From Rhizobium sullae (GTDB lineage Bacteria > Pseudomonadota > Alphaproteobacteria > Rhizobiales > Rhizobiaceae): 64,000 nt of DNA. Shown piece after piece: positions 44,339 to 52,047 of the stretch. The notes under the pieces were generated by a model. The model had not been told where the DNA came from, did no database searches, and saw only the letters and a program-made list of their open reading frames with translations. Location: the NCBI RefSeq assembly GCF_025200715.1, contig NZ_CP104144.1, forward strand, positions 2,046,001-2,110,000. Direction: 5' to 3'. Each line of letters opens with the position of its first letter. The first letter of the stretch is position 1. Made by a program: the position numbers and the translations under genes.

Positions 44339-44634
44339 CCTCCAACGATGGTGTTGACGAGTTCAGTGGCGCCAAAGATCCCTCCGATACCAATGATCCA
44401 GAAGCCGGCGCGGCGCAGATCCATGTAGCCGAACATCCAGGCAATGCAGATGATGATCACGGCGATGACCGCGAGCAGTCGGGCGATGTTGCCGGTCAGC
44501 ATATCGACGATATTCTGCAAGACGGTCTCGATACCCGCGGCTTGGGCGAAGGCCGGTTCTGCCATGCAGGCAACAATGGCTGCGGCCGTCAAGGCAGGGG
44601 CAGCGACACGGCGAAGACTGGATTTTGAAGTCAT
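44335..44634 (-). CDS. virB2: VirB2-type pilin
   Basis: A 99-residue pilin precursor with a long signal (PALTAAAIVACMAEPAFAQA) and the pilin helices (TGNIARLLAVIAVIIICIAWMFGYMDLRR and GFWIIGIGGIFGATELV). It polymerises into the T-pilus. Overlaps virB1 and virB3 by 4 bases. Confidence 0.93.
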   Translation of the reverse strand: MTSKSSLRRVAAPALTAAAIVACMAEPAFAQAAGIETVLQNIVDMLTGNIARLLAVIAVIIICIAWMFGYMDLRRAGFWIIGIGGIFGATELVNTIVGG

Positions 44635-45293
44635 TCACTTTGCTCCGATCGATCATTCTGAAACACAAGAACCGAGGATCGCCGCCGGGAATTGAAGACG
44701 TCCCATGAGGCGGTCTCACTGGCTTGGGGAAGGCGTTTTGCGACTGCTGGCACGTCCTGTATGTCTGCGGGCTTCTCGAAACGAGCCTCAATGCGCGGCG
44801 CGATAACGGAAAGCGACGCCAGTTTGTGGGACAGCCGGACCATTTCCTGGCGGACCTGCTCGTCATACCGGACCACTTTGCCGAGGGACGGATCGCCTCG
44901 GCCGAAATGAGACTGAAGCATGATGTTTTCCGCTTGCGCCGGATCGGCGCCTGCGCGCAGGGCACGGCGATAGTATCCATCGAGGAGCGTGGCAGTGGCC
45001 TTGAGGTTCAGGCAGGCATCGAACGCATCCGATATAGAAAGGTTCAGCTTGCGCATTTCCTCCAAACCGAGACCGCCAAGGCCGATCTGGATGTCCTGGT
45101 GATCCACAATGAGAGAAGTGGCGAGCTCAATTGCCTCCGCCTTCGATGCCGGTTGTGCGGGACGCGGTGGGCCACTGTTGATGCGAGTAGCATAGGGATG
45201 GAAATCGCTCTCCAAGCTGACAACGGCGGCGATCGTCTCGACCGCAACGTTGGGAGCGCATGTCCGTGCAAGATCGGCGAAGGCGACCGGCAT
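44631..45293 (-). CDS. virB1: VirB1-type lytic transglycosylase
   Basis: A 220-residue murein hydrolase with the catalytic Glu in AAVVSLESDFHPYATRIN and the family segment GLGGLGLEEMRKLNLSISDAFDACLNL. It opens the cell wall for pilus assembly. No clear signal peptide is present at its N-terminus, which is unusual but seen in some VirB1 proteins. It precedes virB2. Confidence 0.88.
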   Translation of the reverse strand: MPVAFADLARTCAPNVAVETIAAVVSLESDFHPYATRINSGPPRPAQPASKAEAIELATSLIVDHQDIQIGLGGLGLEEMRKLNLSISDAFDACLNLKATATLLDGYYRRALRAGADPAQAENIMLQSHFGRGDPSLGKVVRYDEQVRQEMVRLSHKLASLSVIAPRIEARFEKPADIQDVPAVAKRLPQASETASWDVFNSRRRSSVLVFQNDRSEQSE

Positions 45294-45296
45294 TGC

Positions 45297-45818
45297 TCAG
45301 TACCACACCCTTTGGCTTCCGATCCCATCGATGGTCACGTCGACGTAATGGGGCCGCATGCGCATATGTGGCTGTATCGTCAAGTAGCGCCGGCATTGCC
45401 GCTGGCCGTCATCCCAGCGCCAGCCGGAACTGTGAGTTCCGCGTTCGTGGTCGAAGGTGCATTCGTTGTTTGAGACAGTCTGCGGCGTGGTCGAGATGCA
45501 GCTTACCTGCCGTCCGCGATCATTGTATCGAATCGTTAGCCTATAGCCCTCGTCGCAATAATAGGGCGCGTATCCGGGCCTAGATGCCCGGAAACCAGCG
45601 CCGTTGCAGCTTGGGAACGCGTGTCCCTTTGAAAGTTCTCGCCACAGTTTCTCAATCGGCGGGCGGCATTCGCCAAATTGTGTTGCTCCACCGGGATTGG
45701 AAAGACATAGGATAACCTGGCATCCCCAATCATCTGCCCGCGCATAACTCCCTGAAATGAGATATGATGGCGAGACGTTGAGAAGAGCCAAGAACGTCCT
45801 GATCAGAAGGTTTTTCAT
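45297..45818 (-). CDS. TrbM/KikA/MpfK-family conjugation protein
   Basis: A 173-residue exported protein with a signal peptide and the TrbM-like cysteine core CQVILCLSNPGGATQFGEC followed by LWRELSKGHAFPSC, then a Cys-containing tail (YYCDEGYRL, CISTTPQTVSNNECTF). It is the first gene of the virB operon, 3 bases before virB1. The family's exact role is unclear but supports mating-pair formation. The ATG at 45818 has GGAGGG upstream; the frame is open to 45887. Confidence 0.8.
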   Translation of the reverse strand: MKNLLIRTFLALLNVSPSYLISGSYARADDWGCQVILCLSNPGGATQFGECRPPIEKLWRELSKGHAFPSCNGAGFRASRPGYAPYYCDEGYRLTIRYNDRGRQVSCISTTPQTVSNNECTFDHERGTHSSGWRWDDGQRQCRRYLTIQPHMRMRPHYVDVTIDGIGSQRVWY

Positions 45819-45874
45819 GAGCCGTCCCTCCGCAATCAACACGCCAACGATGCCGCGGGCGTCTGTGTCGTCTG

Positions 45875-45910
45875 GAAATTTATACAACCTTATATTATGC
45901 AGTTAAACAA
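45875..45910 (+). promoter_or_regulatory. Candidate promoter of the MarR-like gene
   Basis: TATATT at 45891-45896 would serve as the -10, giving a leader of only about 8 bases before the ATG at 45911. The AT-rich stretch around it lies between the divergent trbM-like and MarR-like genes and may also contain the virB promoter. No strong -35 or clear operator is seen. Confidence 0.4.
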
Positions 45911-46264
45911 ATGACAAGAGCACTCAACATTCAGTGGCACAACCTTGCCTTCTCGGCTTTCATATTCCACGAGATTTTTGACAATCCGCTGGAGGATGAA
46001 ACGCCTCAGTCGCGGTTGAAGCAGATCGGCATGATGAGCGTCCTCTACATCATGCATCAGGGGCATCAGCCGCTAACGCTTTCAAATATCGTCGAAACCA
46101 CGGGTTTAACGCGCACTGGCGTAACCGAAACTGTCGACCCGTTGGCGCGACGCGGGCTCCTGACGGAGAGCTTCGTGAAGAACTCGATGGGGCGCGGCAA
46201 GGCGCGGCGGTTTGAGATCGCGCCGGAACTCCTGGAGAAAATCCGCGGCTTTCAGGGAAATTAA
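45911..46264 (+). CDS. MarR-like winged-helix regulator next to the virB operon
   Basis: A 117-residue protein with a helical start and a winged-helix segment (LTLSNIVETTGLTRTGVTETVDPLARRGLLTE) typical of MarR-type regulators, ending AR RFEIAPELLEKIRGF. It is divergent from the virB operon with 92 bases between starts, so a repressor role for conjugation genes, like RctA of other rhizobial plasmids, is plausible but unproven. Confidence 0.75.
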   Translation: MTRALNIQWHNLAFSAFIFHEIFDNPLEDETPQSRLKQIGMMSVLYIMHQGHQPLTLSNIVETTGLTRTGVTETVDPLARRGLLTESFVKNSMGRGKARRFEIAPELLEKIRGFQGN

Positions 46265-46599
46265 AACCCTGCCAAAGATGACATCGCTGCCGAATCAGAA
46301 CGCCTTAAACACGTGACTTTGCGCCTGGGTTAGACGTGCGCTCTTCGCTGGCCGGGAAGGTAGCCCTACGATTTCACAGCCTATCGTTCCGTTGAAGATC
46401 ATTACCCCTTGCGCCCGGCGCCGCGTTTCAATCGGAACGTCTTCCGAGACAAGGCCCCTAACACTCCGAGGTCGGCCGGCAACGTCCTCGATAAGATCAA
46501 TCGGGGAACCGCGGGGAGGTGAATGCAGCCATTTCGACGATGGCGCTTTGGATAAGAGAGGCACGATCGGGCCGACACGCGCAGACGACTGTTAGAGGC
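46265..46599. other. Intergenic region, no gene seen
   Basis: About 335 bases between the MarR-like gene and the ParE-like toxin. Short open frames are present on both strands but none shows a recognised motif or signal. It could hold a terminator for the regulator. Confidence 0.35.
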
Positions 46600-46896
46600 C
46601 TACTTGTCTTCTATCTCAGCGGGCCACATCTGGGCGCCATGCAAAATGCGCAGAATACGAATCTTGTCGTCCATCGCCACGTAGGCCGCGATATAAGGTG
46701 TACGCGGGATAACAAGTTCGCGTGTCCCAGCAACCCGGCCGGGGCGTCCACTTTCAGGAAACTCAAGGAGACGGCGCGCCGTGCGAACTATCTCTTCATC
46801 GACATGAACCGCCGCCCGTGGGTTTGCTGCTTCGATATAGCTGAAGATATTGTCGCGGTCATCAAGAGAGTATTGTGTCCAGACGAGTCTCATCAT
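46600..46896 (-). CDS. RelE/ParE-type toxin
   Basis: A 98-residue toxin with the RelE/ParE fold pattern LVWTQYSLDDRDNIFSYIEAANPRAA, LLEFPESGRPGRVAGTRELVI and the end YIAAYVAMDDKIRILRILHGAQMWP. It probably inhibits gyrase or cuts mRNA. Its start overlaps the antitoxin stop by 4 bases. Confidence 0.88.
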   Translation of the reverse strand: MMRLVWTQYSLDDRDNIFSYIEAANPRAAVHVDEEIVRTARRLLEFPESGRPGRVAGTRELVIPRTPYIAAYVAMDDKIRILRILHGAQMWPAEIEDK

Positions 46897-47192
46897 TCAT
46901 CGGCTTTGCGCAGCGCTGCTGACCGGCGTGCACTGAAATGCCTATCGGCGTCGGCGTCCTCGACATCGGCCCGCGTATCCTCGAGCGCTTGCAGTACCCT
47001 AGCACGGAACCAGGCATCATGGACGTCGCTGTTGCTGACGAGCTCCAATGGCAGGGCGCCTTCATTTGCAGTTCGGGTCAACAGGATGCGGACAGCATCC
47101 GAAACCGTCAGTCCCATGTTTTCGAGCACCGCCGTGGCGCGCTCCTTTACAGCGGCGTCAATCCGCGTCTGAACCAGCGCATTTGAGGCCAT
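46893..47192 (-). CDS. RelB/DinJ-type antitoxin
   Basis: A 99-residue protein with the RelB/DinJ ribbon-helix-helix start VQTRIDAAVKERATAVLENMGLTVSDAVRILLTRTANEGALP and a C-terminal charged tail that would bind the toxin. It is upstream of the toxin, the usual order, and probably represses the shared promoter. Confidence 0.87.
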   Translation of the reverse strand: MASNALVQTRIDAAVKERATAVLENMGLTVSDAVRILLTRTANEGALPLELVSNSDVHDAWFRARVLQALEDTRADVEDADADRHFSARRSAALRKADE

Positions 47193-47218
47193 ATGCAGAT
47201 CTCCCTTTGGTTCTTAGC

Positions 47219-47231
47219 AATGTAATACATT
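47219..47231. promoter_or_regulatory. Small palindrome upstream of the RelB-like antitoxin
   Basis: AATGTAATACATT has 6-bp inverted arms around one base, 27 bases upstream of the antitoxin start. RelB-type antitoxins bind short palindromes like this, so it is a candidate operator. Confidence 0.4.
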
Positions 47232-47420
47232 TGCATGACATGCGCCAGTGTCATCACACTTTTCTGCATCTAGTGGCGAAAGGCTGACACTTGATACCGA
47301 TGGACGGCAAGAACCGACCGATAGCTTGAAAAAGTCCGGCAGAGCAAGATGTTTTGCCTTCCAATCTCCATCCCGCTCCAAGTCTCTACTTGGTTGCGCG
47401 TCCGAACGGAAAACCACCAT

Positions 47421-47777
47421 TTAAGCTGCCCCGGCTTTGTGCGCCAAAGGATGCCTCGGCTGGTAGAGGCCAAGCGAGCCGCCACTGGGAAGCGAGACAT
47501 GCGTGAGCAGGCCCCAGCCTTCATCGGTGACCGAAGTGCATTCAACATCGCGCGATTTCAGCTCTTGGATTGTGGCATTGACGTCTTCGCACATGAGATA
47601 GACTTCGTGGCTGTCACCTTCGGCGGCCGGGTGAACGGCAATCTCGGCCGGCGGCAATGCGAAGATCAACCAGCCTTCGCCAGCATCGATTGCTGGAAAA
47701 CGCAGAACATTGCGAAAAAATGCGCGATCTGCCTCGGCATCCGTGCTGTAGATGATCATGTGTGCGCCGGAAATCAT
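47421..47777 (-). CDS. Glyoxalase/bleomycin-resistance (VOC)-fold protein
   Basis: A 118-residue VOC-family protein with the usual start AHMIIYSTDAEADRAFFRNVL, the central WLIFALPPAEIAVHP and the end HVSLPSGGSLGLYQPRHP. It may be an enzyme or binding protein for a small electrophile; substrate is not evident. Confidence 0.85.
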   Translation of the reverse strand: MISGAHMIIYSTDAEADRAFFRNVLRFPAIDAGEGWLIFALPPAEIAVHPAAEGDSHEVYLMCEDVNATIQELKSRDVECTSVTDEGWGLLTHVSLPSGGSLGLYQPRHPLAHKAGAA

Positions 47778-48239
47778 GGCTCCTTACCTCCCCGAAAAGT
47801 GATGCGGACAAGCTATTGCCGTTGCAAACGACGTTCCGGAGCTACCGCCGTCCACACAGCCGCTCGCTACCGGCAAGCTTCAGTTAGATATAGGTCGGCT
47901 GGCCGTGATTGCAGGTGCCGGAACCCGGCGTTGCCTCCACTTTGGCCGCCACCGTTATCGAAAAGTGCGGCGACTGGGCATCACTCGGCCAGCGCAGAGA
48001 ACATTTCCGACGATATCAAGAGCAAATCGTGACTGTCTCATTGCTGCCATTTGAGCAGCGGCCACAGCTTGCCCGCCGACGGCGGAGCCCTTTGCCTAAA
48101 AGGCCTGGCTGAAGACGTCTTCCCGCATCCGCAAACGATAAGCATGATGGGGAGCGCCTCCGACGCGCTCTCCTCTAAAGGGCGCGCGAGAAAGTAAATA
48201 TGTGGGGTTCGTCCCGTCATGGCTGCGGATTTTTAAACT
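47778..48239. other. Non-coding gap upstream of the Phd/VapC operon
   Basis: About 460 bases. Short open frames on both strands (for example plus 47909-48112 and minus 48038-48220) show no family features and may be debris of a mobile element. The inverted repeats at its right end are listed separately. Confidence 0.4.
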
Positions 48240-48273
48240 GCATCACTTCCGATAAGTGATGCTTATCGGAAGT
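48240..48273. repeat. Two overlapping inverted repeats upstream of the Phd/VapC operon
   Basis: A 12-bp perfect inverted repeat, ACTTCCGATAAG (48245-48256) and CTTATCGGAAGT (48262-48273), encloses TGATG. It overlaps another, GCATCACTT (48240-48248) and AAGTGATGC (48254-48262) around CCGAT. The two hairpins cannot form together. Viewed differently, 11-bp inverted arms around a 7-bp centre GTGATGC resemble a tyrosine-recombinase core site, and a tyrosine recombinase gene lies about 1 kb downstream. Operator, attenuator and recombination-site readings are all open. Confidence 0.6.
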
Positions 48274-48276
48274 TAG

Positions 48277-48298
48277 ATGTACACACGACTTGTACATA
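48277..48298 (+). promoter_or_regulatory. Paired TGTACA operator motifs of a Phd/YefM antitoxin
   Basis: Two TGTACA hexamers occur 13 bases apart (48279-48284 and 48292-48297). YefM-type antitoxins bind TGTACA pairs, so this is the likely autoregulatory operator of the downstream phd-vapC operon, whose first start is at 48348. Confidence 0.65.
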
Positions 48299-48347
48299 CG
48301 CGTTTGCGGTGATATCGTGGCGCTCAAGAATAATATTGGAGCGCACG

Positions 48348-48638
48348 ATGCCCCAGACCAGCTACAAGATCAGCGAAGCGCGCAAAAATTTCGCCGAGGT
48401 GCTCGAGCGCGCCAACCAGGGCGAGGAAATTCTTATCATGCGCGGCAATCAGATCTATGCCCGCATCGGCCCGGCCGATCTCGGTGGTAAAAGGCCGTTC
48501 GGCCTGCTGCGCCATCGCGAGCTTCCCGACGATCTGTTCGACGACGCCGATGCCGAGCAGGCGGCCATCGACGCCGGAGACTTCAACGACGATACCGGTG
48601 TCTGGCAGGGCAAGTCTAACGGCAAGGCTGACAAATGA
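48348..48638 (+). CDS. Phd/YefM-family antitoxin
   Basis: A 96-residue antitoxin with the Phd/YefM start SYKISEARKNFAEVLERANQGEEILIMRGNQIYARI and an acidic C-terminus (LPDDLFDDADAEQAAIDAGDF). It would neutralise the VapC toxin and repress the promoter via the TGTACA operator. GGAG lies before the ATG at 48348. Overlaps vapC by 4 bases. Confidence 0.9.
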   Translation: MPQTSYKISEARKNFAEVLERANQGEEILIMRGNQIYARIGPADLGGKRPFGLLRHRELPDDLFDDADAEQAAIDAGDFNDDTGVWQGKSNGKADK

Positions 48639-49012
48639 GGGTGCTGCTCGACAGCCACGCCGTTTATTGGTGGACGATCGGCAGCGAGCGCCTCTCATCG
48701 AGAGCACGATCGCTGATCGAGGACAAGACCAACACCATCCTGGTCAGCGCGGTTTCCTTCTACGAGCTGGACAACAAGATGCGCCTGAAAAAACTCGACT
48801 TGAAACCGCAAGAACTACGAGCAGCCGTGACGGCCAGCGGTCTTCAGGCGCTTGCTGTCACCGATCTGCATGCCGAATTGGCGGCTGTCTTTGATTGGGA
48901 ACACCGGGATCCGTGGGATCGGATTCTGGCAGCCCAGGCGCGGCTCGAGCATTGCACCTTCGTCTCGACGGATGTGGTGTTCGATGCCGTGCTGCACGAA
49001 CGTGTCTGGTGA
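48635..49012 (+). CDS. vapC: VapC-type PIN toxin
   Basis: A 125-residue PIN ribonuclease: first Asp in VLLDSHAVYWW, Glu in VSFYELDNKM, and Asp residues in WEHRDPWDRILAAQA with a final conserved FVSTDVVF. VapC toxins cut initiator tRNA or rRNA. It is coupled to the upstream Phd antitoxin by a 4-base overlap. Confidence 0.9.
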   Translation: MRVLLDSHAVYWWTIGSERLSSRARSLIEDKTNTILVSAVSFYELDNKMRLKKLDLKPQELRAAVTASGLQALAVTDLHAELAAVFDWEHRDPWDRILAAQARLEHCTFVSTDVVFDAVLHERVW

Positions 49013-49024
49013 GGTGCGCTGCAG

Positions 49025-49273
49025 ATGAAGATCTTGGTAGAGATAGCCGAGGCGGCGATGCGGTTTGAGGAGTTAATTGAACTGGCTCAGCGTCATGATG
49101 AAATTCTGATCTGCCGAGAGGGGCAGCCAACCGCGACTCTGACGTCGATTGCCACCCGGAATGGGACGATGGACGAGTTCCTGAGACTGGCTTCTGAGGG
49201 GCGTGCCAACGTCCCCTCTGATGCGACCTCCAATCATGACGATCTTTACGACGAACATGGTCTGCCTAAATGA
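49025..49273 (+). CDS. Second Phd-like antitoxin, coupled to the recombinase gene
   Basis: An 82-residue Phd/VapB-like protein: VEIAEAAMRFEELIELAQRHDEILICREGQPTATL, and the family-like C-terminus SNHDDLYDEHGLPK. It is 12 bases after vapC and overlaps the recombinase start by 4 bases. The usual PIN toxin partner is absent; its place is taken by the recombinase gene. It may be an orphan antitoxin or a regulator of the recombinase. Confidence 0.8.
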   Translation: MKILVEIAEAAMRFEELIELAQRHDEILICREGQPTATLTSIATRNGTMDEFLRLASEGRANVPSDATSNHDDLYDEHGLPK

Positions 49274-50400
49274 GTGCCGTTGATCGCCGCGCCGAGCAAC
49301 TCGACACGATCGCCGCGGTGCTGCTGACCGACCGGCGCGATAAGCTCGCCGAACTGCTGACAGACCAGGACGTCGAGACGCTCAAACACCTCGTCAACCA
49401 AGACATGGGCGAAAACACGCTGCGGGCGCTGACCTCAGATCTTGCCTATCTTGAAGCCTGGTCGGTTGCGGCAACAGGTAGCCCCCTCCCCTGGCCGGCG
49501 CCGGAAGCTCTGTTGCGGAAATTCGTTGCTCACCACCTCTGGGATCCTAGTCGACGCGAGGATGATGCAGAGCATGGCATGCCGGAGGCCGTCACGCTGG
49601 AGCTTCGGCAATCCGGCTTTCTCAGGACTGCCGGACCGCACGCGCCTGCAACCGTGCAACGACGTCTCGCCAACTGGTCGACCCTGACGAAATGGCGCGG
49701 CCTCGATGGCGTGTTCTCTTCCCCTTCCGTCAAATCCGCGATGCGGCACGCCATTCGCGCCACGCCGCTGCAACGCCGCCGGAAGAGCACCAAGGCGGTC
49801 ACCGGTGACGTGCTGGCGAAGCTGCTCGCGACCTGCGGCGGCGACAGTCTGTGCGATCTGCGCGACCGGGCGATCCTGATGGTCGCCTTTGCGTCTGGCG
49901 GTCGTCGTCGCAGCGAATTGGCCGGCCTGCGCCGGGAGCAACTGACGGTCGAGGCACCGGTCGTCGGCGAGGGCGGAAGCCCCCTCCCCTCGCTGTCCAT
50001 CCATCTCGGCCGCACCAAGAATTCGGGCCTCAGCCAAGATGAGGTCGTTTACCTCACCGGCCGGCCGGTGGACGCGCTGAACGCCTGGCTGAAAGCTGCG
50101 AAGATCGACAGCGGCAGTGTCTTTCGGGCGATCGATCGCTGGGGCAATGTCAGTCGGCGCGCACTCGATCCGAAGGCGGTCAATGATATCGTCAAGCGGC
50201 GGGTGGCGGCGGCGGGACTGGAGCGTGCGGAGTTTTCGGCGCACGGATTGCGGTCCGGTTATCTCACCGAAGCCGCGAACCTCGGAGTTCCCCTACCCGA
50301 AGCGATGGAGCAATCCCGTCACCGCTCCGTGCAACAGGCATCCAGCTACTACAACAGCGCCACGCGGCGAAGCGGTCGAGCGGCTAGAGTGCTATCGTGA
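49270..50400 (+). CDS. Tyrosine site-specific recombinase/integrase
   Basis: A 376-residue tyrosine recombinase with a SAM-like N-terminal core-binding domain and the catalytic set Arg in SGGRRRSELAGL (about 211), His and Arg in SAHGLRSGYLTEA (about 324-327), His in SRHRSVQQ and Tyr in SSYYNSATR (about 359). It could resolve plasmid dimers or move a cassette. It is the fourth gene of an apparent operon with two antitoxin genes and vapC. Confidence 0.92.
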   Translation: MSAVDRRAEQLDTIAAVLLTDRRDKLAELLTDQDVETLKHLVNQDMGENTLRALTSDLAYLEAWSVAATGSPLPWPAPEALLRKFVAHHLWDPSRREDDAEHGMPEAVTLELRQSGFLRTAGPHAPATVQRRLANWSTLTKWRGLDGVFSSPSVKSAMRHAIRATPLQRRRKSTKAVTGDVLAKLLATCGGDSLCDLRDRAILMVAFASGGRRRSELAGLRREQLTVEAPVVGEGGSPLPSLSIHLGRTKNSGLSQDEVVYLTGRPVDALNAWLKAAKIDSGSVFRAIDRWGNVSRRALDPKAVNDIVKRRVAAAGLERAEFSAHGLRSGYLTEAANLGVPLPEAMEQSRHRSVQQASSYYNSATRRSGRAARVLS

Positions 50401-50608
50401 GCGTGGGCGTCGCGGCAGCCACATAACCGTGAAATCTCTCCGCCCTGATGGTCAGGCCAAGCCGATCCCATTGTCGAGAGCAAGTTCACAATCGTCAGCG
50501 TTTGTCACCTCGGTCTCGACGACGATGAACTGCCGATCCTCCCACCGCTGATGTTCCTTGTAGTAGCTCTGACCCGCTTGGCTTTGTTATTGAGGGTTGC
50601 CCCGTTTT
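50401..50608. other. Intergenic region with a possible remnant
   Basis: About 210 bases after the recombinase. On the minus strand, 50463-50580 gives a short in-frame stretch (YYKEHQRWEDRQFIVVETEVTN) that may be the end of a lost gene, but no family is recognised. Confidence 0.3.
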
Positions 50609-50839
50609 TCAGACGCAGCCCGGTGAGCTTGATGCCACGGCGACGGCGGCGTTTTCGGCTCCAATGACCTCGCAGGCATCCTGATAGGCCGACGGACTGA
50701 CCCCGAGCATCAATCGCACCACGACTGCGGCCGACATCAGGTCCTGCCCACCGCTGACAGCTCCTCCCGGCCCGTAATCCACGATAGCTGGGCAGGCCTG
50801 CAACACCATACCCAGCGGAAACGCTTTTGTCGGCTCCCA
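50609..50839 (-). pseudogene. repC: RepC replication-initiator fragment
   Basis: The translated stretch FPLGMVLQACPAIVDYGPGG, then LMSAAVVVRLMLGVSPSAYQDACEVIGAENAAVAV matches the C-terminal part of RepC, the initiator of RepABC plasmids of Rhizobiales. The frame breaks soon after (SSSPGCV) and no N-terminal part is present nearby. This is a relic of another repABC replicon, evidence of plasmid fusion or rearrangement. Confidence 0.8.
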
Positions 50840-50913
50840 TATTGGTCGGGTGTCGGTACTCGATTTTGCACCCGGGCTAGGCTCTGCTCGTCGACTGAGG
50901 CATACGCTGAGGG

Positions 50914-51387
50914 TTAGAGCCGCTGGACAAGGTCGCGTCCGATCAACTTGGGCCGCTCGCTCCGCAGCACGAGAGATGTGGTGACCGCCCCGAAGCGCGC
51001 AATGGAATCGACGATCGTCTCCAGCTCTCCCGGTGACGGGACGAGCACTTTCAGTAGAAAGCAGTCCTCACCCGTCAGCCGCAACACCTCGATGACCTGC
51101 GGCATTTCGGAAAATTGTTTCAGGCACGCGCGAATGTGTTCATGCGTTGTGCGCAGCCGGACGACCGCCATCATTCCTAATCCAAGGCTGGCGGGATCGA
51201 TCCGGGCGCCGTAGCCGACAATGATACCCCTCTCTTCGAGGCGCTTCACTCTTTCCGACGTTGCTGGCTGCGACAGTCCGATTTTGCGCCCAAGCTCGGA
51301 GATCGCGATTCGGCCGTTCTCCTGCAGCGCCTCGATGATTGCAATGTCGGTCGGATCCAGAGGGGAACGATTATTTCGAGTGAGCAA
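50914..51387 (-). CDS. Lrp/AsnC-family transcription regulator
   Basis: A 157-residue regulator with an N-terminal helix-turn-helix (TDIAIIEALQENGRIAISELGRKIGLSQPATSERVKRLEERGIIVGYGARI) and a C-terminal RAM effector domain (VIEVLRLTGEDCFLLKVLVPS). Family members respond to amino acids. It is divergent from the RBBP9-like hydrolase gene, which it may regulate. Confidence 0.92.
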   Translation of the reverse strand: MLTRNNRSPLDPTDIAIIEALQENGRIAISELGRKIGLSQPATSERVKRLEERGIIVGYGARIDPASLGLGMMAVVRLRTTHEHIRACLKQFSEMPQVIEVLRLTGEDCFLLKVLVPSPGELETIVDSIARFGAVTTSLVLRSERPKLIGRDLVQRL

Positions 51388-51501
51388 GACATTTGACCTT
51401 TAATCTATCGGAATTCAGGCACGTTCTCCGATAGTTCTCCATTCAGTGCGGCGATGGAAGATGCCATCTTTCGATCCACTCAATAAAATAGGAGTAAACG
51501 C

Positions 51502-52047
51502 ATGGCCGAAATCGTTATCCTGCCCGGCATCGGCGGCTCGGGAGAGACGCACTGGCAGACTTTTTGGGAGCGCGCAAATCCACGCGCACGGCGTTTCCAA
51601 CCCAAGAGCTGGGATCAGCCGGACTTGGTCGACTGGATCGAAGCGCTGGACCGCGCCGTAGCCACCGCGGACGAACCGCCGCTGCTCGTTGCGCATAGTC
51701 TCGCCTGCCTTCTTGTGGGCCATTGGCAGCGCGCCTCTTCTCTTGCTGTAGCAGGGGCGTTTCTCGTCTCCGTGCCCGATCCGCAATCCGAAGCCTTTCC
51801 GGCAGCGGTGGCCACATTCGCGGCTGTGCCCGAGGGTAGGTTCCGTTTTCCCTCGCTCATCATTGCAAGCTCCGATGATCCCTATAGCGAGGTCGAGTAT
51901 GCCAGGACACGGGCGGCTCAGTGGGGCAGCGGCATTGTCGAGGTCGGCGCATTCGGACACATCAACAGCGGCAGCGGGCTTGAGGACTGGCCAAGCGGCT
52001 TGGCCCTCTTTCGGGCCTTTGCAGCGGGGACAGAATGCATGGAATAG
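51502..52047 (+). CDS. RBBP9/YdeN-like alpha/beta serine hydrolase
   Basis: A 181-residue small hydrolase with the nucleophile Ser in LLVAHSLACLLVGHW, an acid residue in IASSDDPYSE and His in FGHINSGSGLEDWP, the full family triad. It is of unknown substrate and lies divergent from the Lrp-type gene. Confidence 0.88.
   Translation: MAEIVILPGIGGSGETHWQTFWERANPRARRFQPKSWDQPDLVDWIEALDRAVATADEPPLLVAHSLACLLVGHWQRASSLAVAGAFLVSVPDPQSEAFPAAVATFAAVPEGRFRFPSLIIASSDDPYSEVEYARTRAAQWGSGIVEVGAFGHINSGSGLEDWPSGLALFRAFAAGTECME

Noticed and set aside
35689..45818. oriT or relaxase inside the virB region
   Set aside because: No relaxase motif, nick-site hairpin or mob gene could be identified here.
46295..46564. 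Minus-strand 89-residue open frame
   Set aside because: No ribosome binding site, family motif or signal; composition is uninformative.
47909..48220. Short open frames on both strands upstream of the Phd/VapC operon
   Set aside because: No recognisable motifs; mutually overlapping and not supported by spacing or ribosome sites.
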